Made by a program: the position numbers and the translations under genes. A model generated the notes under the pieces. The model searched no databases, was not told where the DNA came from, and was given only the letters and a program-made list of their open reading frames with translations. Of a stretch of 33,073 nt of DNA, positions 1 through 9,623 are shown in pieces (position 1 is the first letter of the stretch; each line of letters starts with the position of its first letter). Source of the stretch: Pseudomonadota bacterium (GTDB lineage: Bacteria > Pseudomonadota > Alphaproteobacteria > Rhodospirillales > Magnetospirillaceae); NCBI GenBank assembly GCA_023426365.1, contig JAFAAW010000043.1, forward strand, positions 1-33,073. Reading direction: 5' to 3'.

Positions 1-410
1 GCCCACACCAGCACCGGCGGCGGCGGCTCGCCCCCCAGCCAGGCGGCGGCCAGGGCGGCGGGCGGCACCACCAGCATGGTGATCAGGGCCGCCCCGGCGA
101 CGGCGCGGCGGCGGCCATAGCTTGTCTCGCCGTCGTACAATCCGGCGGCGGCCAGCACATGCGCCGCCAGCAGGGCGACGCCGGCCACCGCCAGCGGATG
201 AGGGGCCGCCCCGCCGGCCAAGAGCGGGGCGGTCAGGCCAGAGGCCGCCACCATGACGCCTTCGAGCAGACGGCCCGCGGCCATGAGCACGGCGCGCAGG
301 ACGTGGGCGATCGGGCGTGGTCGCGGGCTGCCGCACTCGCCGCGACGCGAGTTGAGCAGGTCGGGCCACGTCCTGAGCTTAGGCTGACGGTCGATGTCGA
401 AATGCCGCAT
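1..410 (-). CDS. Partial membrane protein, N-terminal part; possibly a polyprenyl-phosphate sugar transferase
   Basis: An open frame of 136 codons runs from an ATG at 410 off the left edge of the window. The first ~40 residues are polar and arginine-rich (begins MRHFDIDRQPKLRTWPDLL). They are followed by at least three hydrophobic segments rich in Ala/Leu/Val, with a short loop containing LYDGETSYGRRR between the second and third. Several N-terminal membrane helices with a short 'LY...' loop is the layout of undecaprenyl-phosphate glucose/galactose phosphotransferases (WcaJ/ExoY-like), but the catalytic C-terminal domain would lie outside the window. What is seen is a polytopic membrane protein start; the family is an inference and weak. 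Confidence 0.5.
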   Translation of the reverse strand, partial: MRHFDIDRQPKLRTWPDLLNSRRGECGSPRPRPIAHVLRAVLMAAGRLLEGVMVAASGLTAPLLAGGAAPHPLAVAGVALLAAHVLAAAGLYDGETSYGRRRAVAGAALITMLVVPPAALAAAWLGGEPPPPVLVW

Positions 411-657
411 CGGCCTTTTTCCCCGGTAATGGTGGCGTGGGCGGGTGGACGAACGTTACTGGCAACGTCGCTGGGACATATGCCCCCGCGCTGGCCCGGC
501 GTGCAGTGTCTCAAGGGGATGTGCGCCTCCGGACAGGGCGGACACGCATCGGCATAGGGCGTCCGGACGCGTGCTTGACACACCGGAACTGTTGCTATTT
601 GGGGGCCGCTTCTCCAAACTGTGCCGCGCTCGCCCCCTTCGATGAACGAGGCCCTCG

Positions 658-1185
658 TTGATCCGCATTTCCTGCACCATCGCCGCCGCGTTGTTCTCCC
701 TGTCCGCCGCGCTGCCGGCCGTTGCCGCCGGCTGCATCAGCCCCGCCGAGGCCCGCGCCATGCAGGTGCGCCAGCTTCACGTCCAGTTGCAGGTCGCGTC
801 GCTCAATTGCCGTATGGATGACCCCAGCCTGCCGGGCAAGTACGCCTCGTACATCCACCGCTTCGGCGGCCAGCTGTCCGACAACGCCAAGGTTCTCAAG
901 GGGCATTTTGCCCGCAATGGCGGCAACATCGACCGCTACATGACGGTGCTGGCCAACGACGAATCCCAGCGCGCCCATCTGGTGGACGGCTATTGCGAAA
1001 GCCACGTGCCGCTGTTCGAGAAGCTGTCCTCGCTCAAGCCTGCCGAGCTGGAGCATTTCGCCGCCGCCACCATGGACAAGCCCGACCGCCCGGTGTGCAG
1101 CTCGCCGGTCAGGCAGGCGAACGCCGCCCAGATCAAGCCCAAGGCCGCCGCCAAGGTGGAAAAGAAGCCCGAACCCAAGGGCTGA
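658..1185 (+). CDS. Secreted conserved hypothetical protein
   Basis: A 175-aa protein read from a TTG start at 658, with GAGG at 648-651 six bases upstream. Residues 1-24 form a clear signal peptide (hydrophobic core ending ALPAVAAG), so the mature protein should be periplasmic. It has four cysteines after the signal peptide (near residues 25, 51, 115 and 130), which could form two disulfides, and a mainly helical middle containing YASYIHRFGGQLSDNAKVLKGHF. The C-terminus is a Lys/Pro/Ala-rich tail (KPKAAAKVEKKPEPKG) like a linker or wall-contacting tail. I do not recognise a named domain. It is a single-gene unit with a strong terminator 25 bases downstream. Confidence 0.75.
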   Translation: MIRISCTIAAALFSLSAALPAVAAGCISPAEARAMQVRQLHVQLQVASLNCRMDDPSLPGKYASYIHRFGGQLSDNAKVLKGHFARNGGNIDRYMTVLANDESQRAHLVDGYCESHVPLFEKLSSLKPAELEHFAAATMDKPDRPVCSSPVRQANAAQIKPKAAAKVEKKPEPKG

Positions 1186-1209
1186 ACCGCCCCCGACGAG
1201 GGTTTGCCC

Positions 1210-1246
1210 AAGGGGATTCCGGCCCGTCCGGAATCCCCTTTTCGTT
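1210..1246 (+). terminator. Intrinsic terminator after the secreted hypothetical gene
   Basis: A perfect 13-bp stem (1210-1222 pairs with 1228-1240, arms AAGGGGATTCCGG / CCGGAATCCCCTT) with a 5-base loop is followed by TTTTCGTTT. It is strongly placed 25 bases after the stop at 1185. Confidence 0.88.
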
Positions 1247-1420
1247 TGGGCGACGGTGATCCGCCGATGGTCCAGGATCGCGGGAACGCTCGCCATCCCG
1301 GGGGCCATGCCCGAAAGAATATCGACCCATGGTGGCGGCGTCGGGTACGGTCTGGTAGCATTGTCGCGAAGGACCGGCCGTCGCTTCGGTCACGGCCGGC
1401 CAGACCCGGGAGGGGAAGCC

Positions 1421-1666
1421 ATGGCCAATCCCTATAAAGACATCGACAAGAACCTCAACGACCTGCAATCGGCGTGGCTGACGGCATGGAGCACGTCTGC
1501 CCAGCACGTTTTCCAATGCTGGCGCCATATGTTCGAACTGCAGCAGAATTTCCTCAAGCACGCCCACCAGCATCACCGCGACCACGTCGAGATCGCCAGC
1601 GGCGCCTCGTTCCTGGATCGCTATGGCAAGCGTGCCCGCGACATCGACCCCGAACGGGACGTCTGA
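1421..1666 (+). CDS. Small helical hypothetical protein, phasin-like
   Basis: An 81-aa protein. The ATG at 1421 is chosen because a strong ribosome binding site (GGGAGGGGAA, 1408-1417) sits just upstream; the frame is open further 5' but without such a site. The sequence is almost wholly amphipathic helix with many aromatic and Gln/His residues (NLNDLQSAWLTAWSTSAQHVFQCWRHMFELQQNFLKHAHQHHRDH). Short helical proteins of this look are often annotated as phasin-like, coating polyhydroxyalkanoate granules, but no defining motif is visible and that link is only a suggestion. It is monocistronic, with a terminator hairpin about 90 bases downstream. Confidence 0.7.
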   Translation: MANPYKDIDKNLNDLQSAWLTAWSTSAQHVFQCWRHMFELQQNFLKHAHQHHRDHVEIASGASFLDRYGKRARDIDPERDV

Positions 1667-1754
1667 CCCGTCGGAAGGGGAGGGGCGGTTGATCCGCTCC
1701 GTCCGCTGCCCACATCTGCCGCAGCGAGGCCGTACTCCCCCTCGCGGCCTCCTG

Positions 1755-1796
1755 CCGAGCCTGCCTGCCGTTCCGGCAGCGGGCTCGGTGCTTTTC
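1755..1796 (+). terminator. Probable intrinsic terminator, plus strand
   Basis: A two-part stem: CCGAGCC (1755-1761) pairs with GGCTCGG (1782-1788), and inside it CTGCCG (1765-1770) pairs with CGGCAG (1774-1779) around a 3-base loop. It is followed by TGCTTTT. It lies between the 81-aa gene and the convergent SGNH hydrolase gene and fits the end of the plus-strand transcript. Confidence 0.65.
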
Positions 1797-1911
1797 CGCC
1801 CCGCCGCCTGCCGGCGGCGGCCAAGCGGGCCGAGGCGCCGGCCCGGCGAGGGCCAAGCATAACCCAAACATAAGACGGGATTTTCACGCGTCCTGTTTGA
1901 CGCTGGACGGT

Positions 1912-2679
1912 CTAGCGGGGTGGAGCGATCGCCCGCAGGATGGTTGCGGCCAGCGATTCGGCCATGCACACATAGCCCCGATCGTTCATGTGGAAGCGGT
2001 CTTCCGACAATACGGCCTCGGCCGGTTCGCTGATGGCCCAGTGCCGCATGATGGCGTAGCGGGGAAACAGCAGCACGCCGTGACCGTCCGCCACCTCCTG
2101 CATGACCGTCACATAGCGCTCGTAGCTGGCTTGGTTGCGCACGCCCGGAAAGAATTGCGGGTCCACCAGGACCAGATCGATGCCGGCCTCGCCCAGCCAT
2201 TGGGCGCCCCGTTCCAGCTGTTCGCGAAAGTTGTCCAGATCGACGCGCGACAGGGCGTCGTTGGTGCCGGTCTGCCAGATCACCAGATCGGCGTCGAGCG
2301 CGATGGCGTCGCGGTACAGGCGCTCCACCATGTCGGCGGCCAGTTGGCCGTTGACGCCGTGGTTGATCACCTCGATGGCGATTCCGGGCAGCCGCCGCGT
2401 CAGCTCGCCCTCAAGCAGGTGGGGATAGTTCATGTCCGGGCTGCTGGCGCCCACCCCGGCGGTCGAGGACGACCCCAGCGTCACAATGCGCAGCCCGCCA
2501 TCCGCGGCCACCCTGGCGGCGGTGCGCGGCAACGGCTTGAATTCGGCCTGAATGGCCGGCGAGGGCGGGCACGGTGCCGCCGCGGCCGCCGTCAGCGAGA
2601 GGAAGAAAGCCAGCGCAAACGCCAGCGCGGCGCCGCCGCGGTGGCCGCCAAGGCGCCGGAGTGCCAGGAAATTAGCCAT
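1912..2679 (-). CDS. Periplasmic SGNH/GDSL-family hydrolase
   Basis: A 255-aa protein with an N-terminal signal peptide or anchor (hydrophobic residues ~17-35, ending AAAAAP) and the SGNH blocks in order: GSSSTAG (69-75, nucleophile Ser71 in a GSSS rather than GDSL box), NHGVNG (106-111, oxyanion Gly), QTGTND (136-141, block III Asn140) and DRFHMNDRGY with the catalytic Asp227 and His230. Known members are esterases, lipases and carbohydrate O-acyl-esterases or transferases. The gene overlaps the 3' end of the upstream OpgC-type acyltransferase gene by 88 bases, so the two are expressed together. Inference: the pair adds or trims acyl groups on a periplasmic glycan. The substrate cannot be read from the sequence. 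Confidence 0.88.
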   Translation of the reverse strand: MANFLALRRLGGHRGGAALAFALAFFLSLTAAAAAPCPPSPAIQAEFKPLPRTAARVAADGGLRIVTLGSSSTAGVGASSPDMNYPHLLEGELTRRLPGIAIEVINHGVNGQLAADMVERLYRDAIALDADLVIWQTGTNDALSRVDLDNFREQLERGAQWLGEAGIDLVLVDPQFFPGVRNQASYERYVTVMQEVADGHGVLLFPRYAIMRHWAISEPAEAVLSEDRFHMNDRGYVCMAESLAATILRAIAPPR

Positions 2680-3734
2680 GCCAATCCAAGTTGAAGGCCG
2701 ATGCCCAGGCCGATTATGGCACATTCCAGCACCGCTCCGGCATCGGTAATGAAAAGAAACGCCTGCGCGGCGATGGCCAGCACCGAGCCGAGACAGAACA
2801 CCGCCAGACCCTGGCGGCCGATCAGGGCCAGGCACAGGCCGACGGTTCCCGGCGGCCCGCCCAGGAAGCGGCGCGCAAGGTGGCGCCCCACGTAAAGCAG
2901 CGCCAGCGCGTGCAGCAGGCGGGGCAGGGTGACGAAGGTCTTTTCCTGGCCGTACACAAAGAACGGCAGCGGCAGGTCGTCGGGCGAGGGATAATATTCG
3001 CCGAGCTTCATGGCCAGGGCGACCAGCAACAGCAGCACGGCGCCGCCCAGCACCAGCGGATGGCTTTCCACCACGGGCAGGCCGCGGCGCGCCCGGTCGC
3101 CGCACCACGCGCCGGCGACGAACATCATTTGCCAGGCCAGGGGATTGAAGAACCACGCGCCGTCGCCGGGAAAGGCGGGCAGGTTGATGCCGGTCCATTG
3201 GGTGCCCAGGTACAGCGCCGCCGCCGCCGTCACCGTGGCGCCGGGCCACCGGCGCAGCCCGGCCAGCAGCAGCGGGGTTCCCAGCAGCAGCACCACGTAA
3301 AGCGGCAGGATGTTGAAGTATCCCGCCTGATGGCCCAGCAGAACCACGCCAACCAGGGTCGCGGCGGGGTCGGAAAACAGCGGCCCCAGGTTGATCCATT
3401 CCAGGAAATGGGGGTCGCCCGACCACAGCGACGCCGCCGCCACGATGGCGCTGGCCAGCAGCAGGGTGAACAAGTGCAGGACGTACAGGCGAAACGCCCG
3501 TCCCCACACCCGCAGGCCGGTGCGCACGGCGCCGTCGCGTTCCACGGCCCGGCCATAGGCGGTGGCGGCGGAATAGCCGGCCAGGAAGACGAACAGCTCG
3601 GTGGCGTCCGAAAAGCCGAAATTGCGCGAGGTCAGGGTCTCGAGCGGATTGCCCGGCACGTGGTTGATGAAGATCATCACCAGCGCAAGGCCGCGCACCA
3701 TGTCGATCATCGGGTCGCGCAAGGGGGTGGCCAT
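2592..3734 (-). CDS. OpgC-type membrane acyltransferase
   Basis: A 380-aa polytopic membrane protein with about ten hydrophobic segments. The N-terminus has the OpgC-family signature: MIDMVRGLALVMIFINHVPG (Arg14 and His25 in the first helix) then FGFSDATELFVFLAGYSAA (40-57). OpgC proteins transfer succinyl groups to osmoregulated periplasmic glucans across the inner membrane; the wider acyltransferase family acylates many envelope polysaccharides. The last ~30 residues overlap the signal-peptide region of the SGNH hydrolase gene in another frame. No opgG/opgH backbone gene is visible nearby, so the acceptor is unknown and the symbol opgC is withheld. Confidence 0.87.
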   Translation of the reverse strand: MATPLRDPMIDMVRGLALVMIFINHVPGNPLETLTSRNFGFSDATELFVFLAGYSAATAYGRAVERDGAVRTGLRVWGRAFRLYVLHLFTLLLASAIVAAASLWSGDPHFLEWINLGPLFSDPAATLVGVVLLGHQAGYFNILPLYVVLLLGTPLLLAGLRRWPGATVTAAAALYLGTQWTGINLPAFPGDGAWFFNPLAWQMMFVAGAWCGDRARRGLPVVESHPLVLGGAVLLLLVALAMKLGEYYPSPDDLPLPFFVYGQEKTFVTLPRLLHALALLYVGRHLARRFLGGPPGTVGLCLALIGRQGLAVFCLGSVLAIAAQAFLFITDAGAVLECAIIGLGIGLQLGLAWLISWHSGALAATAAAPRWRLRWLSSSR

Positions 3735-3840
3735 GGCCGGAGGTCGGGGTCCGCGGGTGTTGAAGTCGGCGGAACCATAGCAGCGGTCGGGGGCGCGCCT
3801 GTATCCGTGGTTTCCCGCAGACGGGGCGACGCGCGGCGCC

Positions 3841-5004
3841 CTAATCGTCGTGGGCGCCGCGGCGGCCGATGGGCAGGTCGCGGTGGATATAGGCGCTCAT
3901 CACCAGGCCCCAGCCGAACAGCAGCGACAGCATGGCGGTGCCGCCGTACGAGATCAGCGGCAGCGGCACGCCCACCACCGGCACCAGACCCATCACCATG
4001 GCGGTGTTGATGAAGAAGTACAGGAAGAAGGTGGTGGTCATGCCCAGCGCGGTCAGGCGGCCGAACTGCGAGCGGCAGCGCAGCGCGATGGCATAGCCGA
4101 AGGCGGTCAGCAGCACGTACAGCCCGAGCAGGAACAGCCCGCCCATCAGGCCCCATTCCTCGGCGAACATGGTGAAGATGAAGTCGGTCTGCTTTTCCGG
4201 CAGGAAGTTCAGGCGCGACTGGGTGCCCATCATGTAGCCCTTGCCGAACAGGCCGCCCGATCCCAGGGCGATCTTGGACTGGGTGATGTGGTAGCCCGCC
4301 CCCAGCGGGTCCTGGTCGGGGTTGAGGAAGATGATGACGCGCTTTTGCTGGTATTCGTGCAGGAACTGCCACGCCACCGGAATGGCGCCCAGGCCGCCGG
4401 CCAGCAATATGCCGAACTTCCACAGCCGCACGCCGACCATGAAGAAGATGGCGCCCGCGGTCATCAGCAGCATCATGGCAGTGCCCAGATCGGGCTGCTT
4501 CATCACCAGCCCGATGGGGGCCAGCACCATCAGCAGCGGCGGGATCAGGAACAGCGGCCGGCCCACGTCCTGATAGGTGGCGCCGTGGAAATAGCGCGCC
4601 AGCGTGAGGATCAGGGCGATCTTCATGATCTCGGATGGCTGAATCTGGATGAAACCCAGGTCGATCCAGCGTTGGGCGCCCATGCCGATGACGCCTCTGA
4701 CGTCCACCGCCACCAACAGGACCACCGAGACCAGATAGAACAGATAGGCGTGCCGCATCCAGAAGCGCAGGTCGATCAGCGCCACCGTGATCATGATGCC
4801 GATGCCCATGCCGAAGCGGACGATGGATTTGATCGCCCACGGCTCCAGCGAGCCTTGCGCGGCGGAATAAAGGGTCAGGAAGCCGACGCTGGCGATGGAG
4901 GTCAGCACGGCGATCAGCGCCCAGTTGATCTGCCAGATCTTGTCGCGCCAGCTCATTTCCGTGCGGTTCAGGTGGGGCGACAGTCGCGGGGTCGGGCGCA
5001 TCAT
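3841..5004 (-). CDS. rodA: RodA, SEDS peptidoglycan glycosyltransferase of the elongasome
   Basis: A 387-aa SEDS-family protein that polymerises lipid II into glycan strands during cell elongation, in the inner membrane, in complex with PBP2. Start chosen at ATG 5004, which shares one base with the TGA of mrdA (TGATG), indicating translational coupling. Ten membrane segments are visible. Hallmarks are QPDLGTAMML, the periplasmic loop with NPDQDPLGAGYHITQSKIALGSGG (containing the conserved Asp needed for activity in studied RodA proteins), and the C-terminal LPLISYGGTAMLSLLFGWGLVMS. It is the last gene of the mreBCD-mrdA-rodA cluster. The frame stays open upstream into mrdA, but that is overlap and not a longer RodA. 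Confidence 0.96.
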   Translation of the reverse strand: MMRPTPRLSPHLNRTEMSWRDKIWQINWALIAVLTSIASVGFLTLYSAAQGSLEPWAIKSIVRFGMGIGIMITVALIDLRFWMRHAYLFYLVSVVLLVAVDVRGVIGMGAQRWIDLGFIQIQPSEIMKIALILTLARYFHGATYQDVGRPLFLIPPLLMVLAPIGLVMKQPDLGTAMMLLMTAGAIFFMVGVRLWKFGILLAGGLGAIPVAWQFLHEYQQKRVIIFLNPDQDPLGAGYHITQSKIALGSGGLFGKGYMMGTQSRLNFLPEKQTDFIFTMFAEEWGLMGGLFLLGLYVLLTAFGYAIALRCRSQFGRLTALGMTTTFFLYFFINTAMVMGLVPVVGVPLPLISYGGTAMLSLLFGWGLVMSAYIHRDLPIGRRGAHDD

Positions 5005-6863
5005 CAGCCGTGCTCCCTGTCCGTTCCGGCCATGCGGGCGCGTTCGCGCTTTTGCACTTCGATCATGATGTCGCGCGCGATCGGGGCGGCCACCGCCGAG
5101 CCGCCGCCGCCGTGTTCCACCACCACGGCGATGGAATAGCGCGGGTTGTCCTCGGGGGCATAGGCGACGAACAGGGCGTGGTCGCGTTCCCGCCACGGCA
5201 GGTCTTCGTTCTTTTTCACGCCGGTTTCGCGCTCGCGCATGGTGATGCGGCGCACCTGGGCAGTGCCGGTCTTGCCCGACAGCCACATGCCTTCCTGGCT
5301 GATGCGGGCGCGAAAGGCGGTGCCGCCCGGTTCGTTGGACACCGCGAACATGCCCTTGCGCACCAGTTGGATGCTTTTTTGCGACACCCCGCAGGACGGC
5401 CAGTTGGGTTTGGGCCGGGGCAGGGCGGTCTTGTCGGAGATCACGTCGCGGGCGACGTGCGGCACCACCGCCAGCCCGCCATTGGCGATGCGCGCGGTCA
5501 TGACCGCCAGTTGCAGCGGCGTGGTCAGGCAATAGCCCTGGCCGATGCCGTTGACCAGGGTTTCGCCCGGGTGCCACGGCTGGTTCATGGCCTTGCGCTT
5601 CCAGGCGCGGTCGGGCATCAGGCCGGGGCGCTCGTTGGGCAGGTCGATGCCGGTATAGACGCCCAGGCCGAAACGCTTGGCGGTCTCGGCGATCTTGTCG
5701 ATGCCGACGCGCCGCGCGATCTCATAGAAGTAGACGTCGCAGGAATTCTTGATGGCGGCGATCAGGTCCTGGGCGCCGTGCCCGCCCTTTTTCCAGCAAT
5801 GGAACTTGATGTTGCCCATCTGCATGTGGCCGGGGCAGAACACGCGCTGGTCGGCGGTGACGACGCCGGCTTCCAGCGCGGCGATGGCCACGATCATCTT
5901 GAAGGTGGAGCCGGGCGCGAAGGTGCCCGACAGCGCCTTGTTCTGCAGCGGCGCGCGCGGATTGGTGGACAGCTCCTTCCATTCCTCGGTCGACAGGCCG
6001 CGGTTGAAGGCGTTGGGGTCGAAGGACGGCGTCGAGGCCATCACCAGCAGCTCGCCGGTATGGATGTCCATGACCACGCAGGCCGCCGATTCGTCGCCCA
6101 GGCGCTGGGCGGCGTATTCCTGCAGCCGCATGTCCAGCGTCAGCGTCAGGTCCACGCCCGGCTCGCCCTCGTTGCGCTCAAGCTCGCGGATGGCGCGGCC
6201 GACCGCGTTGACCTCCATCGAGCTGGTGCCGCCCTTGCCGCGCAGGGCCATGTCGTAGATCTTCTCCACGCCGCCCTTGCCGATGCGGAAGCCGGGCAGT
6301 TCCTCGAGCGGGTCGCCGGTCAGGTCGTTTTCCGACACCGCCGCGACGTAGCCCAGGATATGGGCACCCAGCGAGTGCAGCGGGTAATGGCGGCTTTGGC
6401 CGACGTCGATCAGCACGCCGGGCAAATCGGGGGCGTTGACCTCGATGCGGGCCACCTCTTCCCACGACAGGTTCTCGCGCACGGTGATGGGCACGAAGGA
6501 CCGGCGCCGCTTGGCCTCCTTGGCGACGCGGGCGCGGTCATGCTCGGTCAGGGTGATGATGGTGGCCAGCGCGTCCAAGGTGTAGGACAGCGACGGCGTC
6601 TGCTCCGCCACCACCAGCACCCGGTAATTGTGCTGGTTGATGGCCATGGCGATGCCGTTGCGGTCCAGGATCAGGCCGCGCGGCGGCGGCAGCAGGCGGA
6701 TGCTGACCCGGTTGTCCTCAGCCAGCATGGCGTATTTGTCGGCTTCCAGGACCTGCAGATAGTACATGCGCGCGGCCAGGCCGCCCACCAGCACGGCCTT
6801 GCCGCCGGCCAGCATCATGGCGCGGCGGGTGAAGATCTTGGAGCGGTCGTTGTCGTGGTACAC
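5004..6863 (-). CDS. mrdA: Penicillin-binding protein 2, transpeptidase of the elongasome
   Basis: A 619-aa class B PBP. Starts with GTG at 6863, six bases after the mreD stop; the Shine-Dalgarno is weak, so coupling to mreD is likely. A membrane anchor spans residues ~14-37, followed by the PBP dimerisation domain (PRGLILDRNG at 61-70) and the transpeptidase domain with all three motifs: SxxK at Ser319-Lys322 (APGSTFKM), SxN-type SCD at 374-376, and KTG at 531-533 (SGKTGTAQ). It crosslinks peptidoglycan during side-wall growth with RodA, guided by MreBCD. Length and motif spacing are normal for the family, with no sign of damage. It overlaps rodA by one base. Confidence 0.96.
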   Translation of the reverse strand: MYHDNDRSKIFTRRAMMLAGGKAVLVGGLAARMYYLQVLEADKYAMLAEDNRVSIRLLPPPRGLILDRNGIAMAINQHNYRVLVVAEQTPSLSYTLDALATIITLTEHDRARVAKEAKRRRSFVPITVRENLSWEEVARIEVNAPDLPGVLIDVGQSRHYPLHSLGAHILGYVAAVSENDLTGDPLEELPGFRIGKGGVEKIYDMALRGKGGTSSMEVNAVGRAIRELERNEGEPGVDLTLTLDMRLQEYAAQRLGDESAACVVMDIHTGELLVMASTPSFDPNAFNRGLSTEEWKELSTNPRAPLQNKALSGTFAPGSTFKMIVAIAALEAGVVTADQRVFCPGHMQMGNIKFHCWKKGGHGAQDLIAAIKNSCDVYFYEIARRVGIDKIAETAKRFGLGVYTGIDLPNERPGLMPDRAWKRKAMNQPWHPGETLVNGIGQGYCLTTPLQLAVMTARIANGGLAVVPHVARDVISDKTALPRPKPNWPSCGVSQKSIQLVRKGMFAVSNEPGGTAFRARISQEGMWLSGKTGTAQVRRITMRERETGVKKNEDLPWRERDHALFVAYAPEDNPRYSIAVVVEHGGGGSAVAAPIARDIMIEVQKRERARMAGTDREHG

Positions 6864-6869
6864 GAGGAA

Positions 6870-7388
6870 TCACACGTCCTTGAGGAACGCCATCTGGGTG
6901 CGCGCCAGCGCCCAGGTCAGCAACGGGAACAGCCCCATGGTCAGCAGATAGGCGAAGATGGCCGGGGTGGCGTCGATCACCTGGCCGGTCAGGATGACCA
7001 CCAGCAGCCAGGTCAGTCCGGCCGATCCGGCCGCCAGCAGGCCGAACGCCCACCACGCCACCATGAACGACTTGCCCAGGAAGAATTTGCGCTGCGACGC
7101 CGCCACGCCCTGGACCAGAAGCAGCACCAGCGCGTTCACCCCCAGCGGCGTGCCGGCGATGATGTCGTAGAAGCCACCCACCAGGAAGGCCGCCCAGGCC
7201 GGCAGCAGGTCGGGGCGGTAGATCGCCCAGTAATAGACGCCCATCAGCGGCAAGACCGGGGCGATCCCGGCAAAGCCCGGCATGTGGGTGGGAATGGCGG
7301 TCAGCAGCAGCAGGATGGCGGTGACGCTGATCGGCACCAGATGCCGCACCCAGGTGTCCATGCGCACCCAGATGGAGGGTTTCATCAT
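6870..7388 (-). CDS. mreD: MreD, rod-shape-determining membrane protein
   Basis: A 172-aa protein with five to six membrane helices and the MreD features YYWAIYRPDLLPAWAAFLVGGFYDIIAGTPLGVNALVLLL. It begins with ATGATG at 7388; the first ATG is taken. MreD is an inner-membrane part of the elongasome that links MreC to the RodA-PBP2 pair. Position between mreC (115 bases upstream) and mrdA (6 bases downstream) is the standard order. The sequence is poorly conserved in this family, so context carries much of the call. Confidence 0.92.
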   Translation of the reverse strand: MMKPSIWVRMDTWVRHLVPISVTAILLLLTAIPTHMPGFAGIAPVLPLMGVYYWAIYRPDLLPAWAAFLVGGFYDIIAGTPLGVNALVLLLVQGVAASQRKFFLGKSFMVAWWAFGLLAAGSAGLTWLLVVILTGQVIDATPAIFAYLLTMGLFPLLTWALARTQMAFLKDV

Positions 7389-7503
7389 ATCTTGCCCTCG
7401 GGCACCGGGCGCGCGGGCGCCGTTTGGCGAAGTGCCGTCATGGCCGGCGGGGTGCGCTCCCTCGGCGTGTCCTTGCTTCGCATGCCCGGGACCGCGCGCA
7501 TGC

Positions 7504-8394
7504 CTACTCCGCGGCCTGGCCGCGGCGGCGGCGCTCGGGAACCGGCGGCTTCTCGAACGGCATGATGCCGCCCAGGCCGTAATCGACGATGGCGACGAAA
7601 TCCAGTTCGTGGCGGCGCACGAACGGCTCGATGCGGATGATGCCGTCGCCGGTCGAGGCGATCATGCCGATGGGGATGCCCGGCGGGAAGGCCGCGCCCG
7701 AGGCCGAGGTGACCACCCGTTCGCCCACCGCGATGGCGGGGTTGCCGGCCACGTAATTCAGCTTGGGCCGTTCCTTGTTGTCGCCGGACAGGATGGCGCG
7801 GGTGCGCGAGTTTTCCACCATCACCGGGATCTTGGCGTTGATGTCGGTCAGCAGCAGCAGACGCGACGACCGTTCGCCCACCTCGGCGATGTGGCCCACC
7901 AGCACCTCGCCGGCCAGCACCGCCTGGCCCTTGCGCACGCCGTCGCGGGCGCCGGCGTTCAGCAGCATGGAATGGCCATAGGCCGAGCCGAGGTCGCCGA
8001 TGACGCGGGCGGTGACGAAGCCGGGATCGGGATCGGGAATGACGTTGAGCTGTTCGTGGAGGACCACGTTCTCGGAATCCAGCCGGCGGGCCACCGTCTG
8101 CCAGTGCTGCAGGCGCTGGTTCTCGGCCTTGAGCCGCGCGTTCTCGGCGCGCAGGTTGGCCAGCTCGCGCACGCTTTCCACCATTTCGGCAATGGTCGCG
8201 GCCGGCCGGCTCATGGCGTCGAGGACGGGGGACAGGGCGTCGGCGACCACGGTGCGGGTCCGCTCGATCAGCACGATGTCCGCCTTGCCGACGATCATCA
8301 GCCCGATGGCGGCAAGGATCAGGGACACGAAAGCGAACCGCTGGGCCAGCAGCCGCAACGTGGCAAGACGTCCGACCGCACCGGACTGCTTCAC
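7504..8394 (-). CDS. mreC: MreC, rod-shape-determining protein
   Basis: A 296-aa bitopic protein: a membrane helix at ~20-38 (FAFVSLILAAIGLMIVG), a coiled coil at ~75-105 (VRELANLRAENARLKAENQRLQHW) and a periplasmic beta-rich domain with the typical VIGDLGSAYGHSMLLNAGARDGVRKGQAVL and VGERVVTSASGAAFPPGIPIGMI. MreC is the periplasmic scaffold that activates PBP2-RodA. The C-terminus ends in a short Arg-rich tail. It follows mreB after an 88-base spacer that contains a stable hairpin and is followed by mreD. Confidence 0.95.
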   Translation of the reverse strand: MKQSGAVGRLATLRLLAQRFAFVSLILAAIGLMIVGKADIVLIERTRTVVADALSPVLDAMSRPAATIAEMVESVRELANLRAENARLKAENQRLQHWQTVARRLDSENVVLHEQLNVIPDPDPGFVTARVIGDLGSAYGHSMLLNAGARDGVRKGQAVLAGEVLVGHIAEVGERSSRLLLLTDINAKIPVMVENSRTRAILSGDNKERPKLNYVAGNPAIAVGERVVTSASGAAFPPGIPIGMIASTGDGIIRIEPFVRRHELDFVAIVDYGLGGIMPFEKPPVPERRRRGQAAE

Positions 8395-8421
8395 GAGGGT
8401 TTCCTCCGTTCCCAGAGCGAA

Positions 8422-8444
8422 CGGCCGCCGGAAACCGGCGGCCG
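8422..8444 (-). other. Hairpin in the mreB-mreC spacer
   Basis: A perfect 10-bp GC stem (8422-8431 with 8435-8444, arm CGGCCGCCGG) around a 3-base loop lies between the mreB stop and the mreC start. There is no T-run on the minus strand, so it looks more like an mRNA-processing or partial-attenuation hairpin, which could make MreB more abundant than MreC, than a full terminator. That role is inference. Confidence 0.45.
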
Positions 8445-8482
8445 CGCCACGAGCAAACGTACTACAGACGCGCTGCCGAAGA

Positions 8483-9523
<1,041 letters not shown>

Positions 9524-9623
9524 AATCCCTCACTCGAAATCCAGCGTTGCCGTGAGCCGGTCGCGGGGCAGGTCCCCCTCTGTCCGGCCAGTCCCAGAGG
9601 TTCTTTCGACGCTCGGACTTATA

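Noticed and set aside
159..557. A plus-strand open frame of 132 codons at the left edge
   Set aside because: Arg/Gly-rich shadow opposite the partial membrane protein gene, with no ribosome binding site.
5010..7565. An 851-codon plus-strand open frame across mrdA and mreD
   Set aside because: Low-complexity translation opposite two clear genes with intact catalytic motifs.
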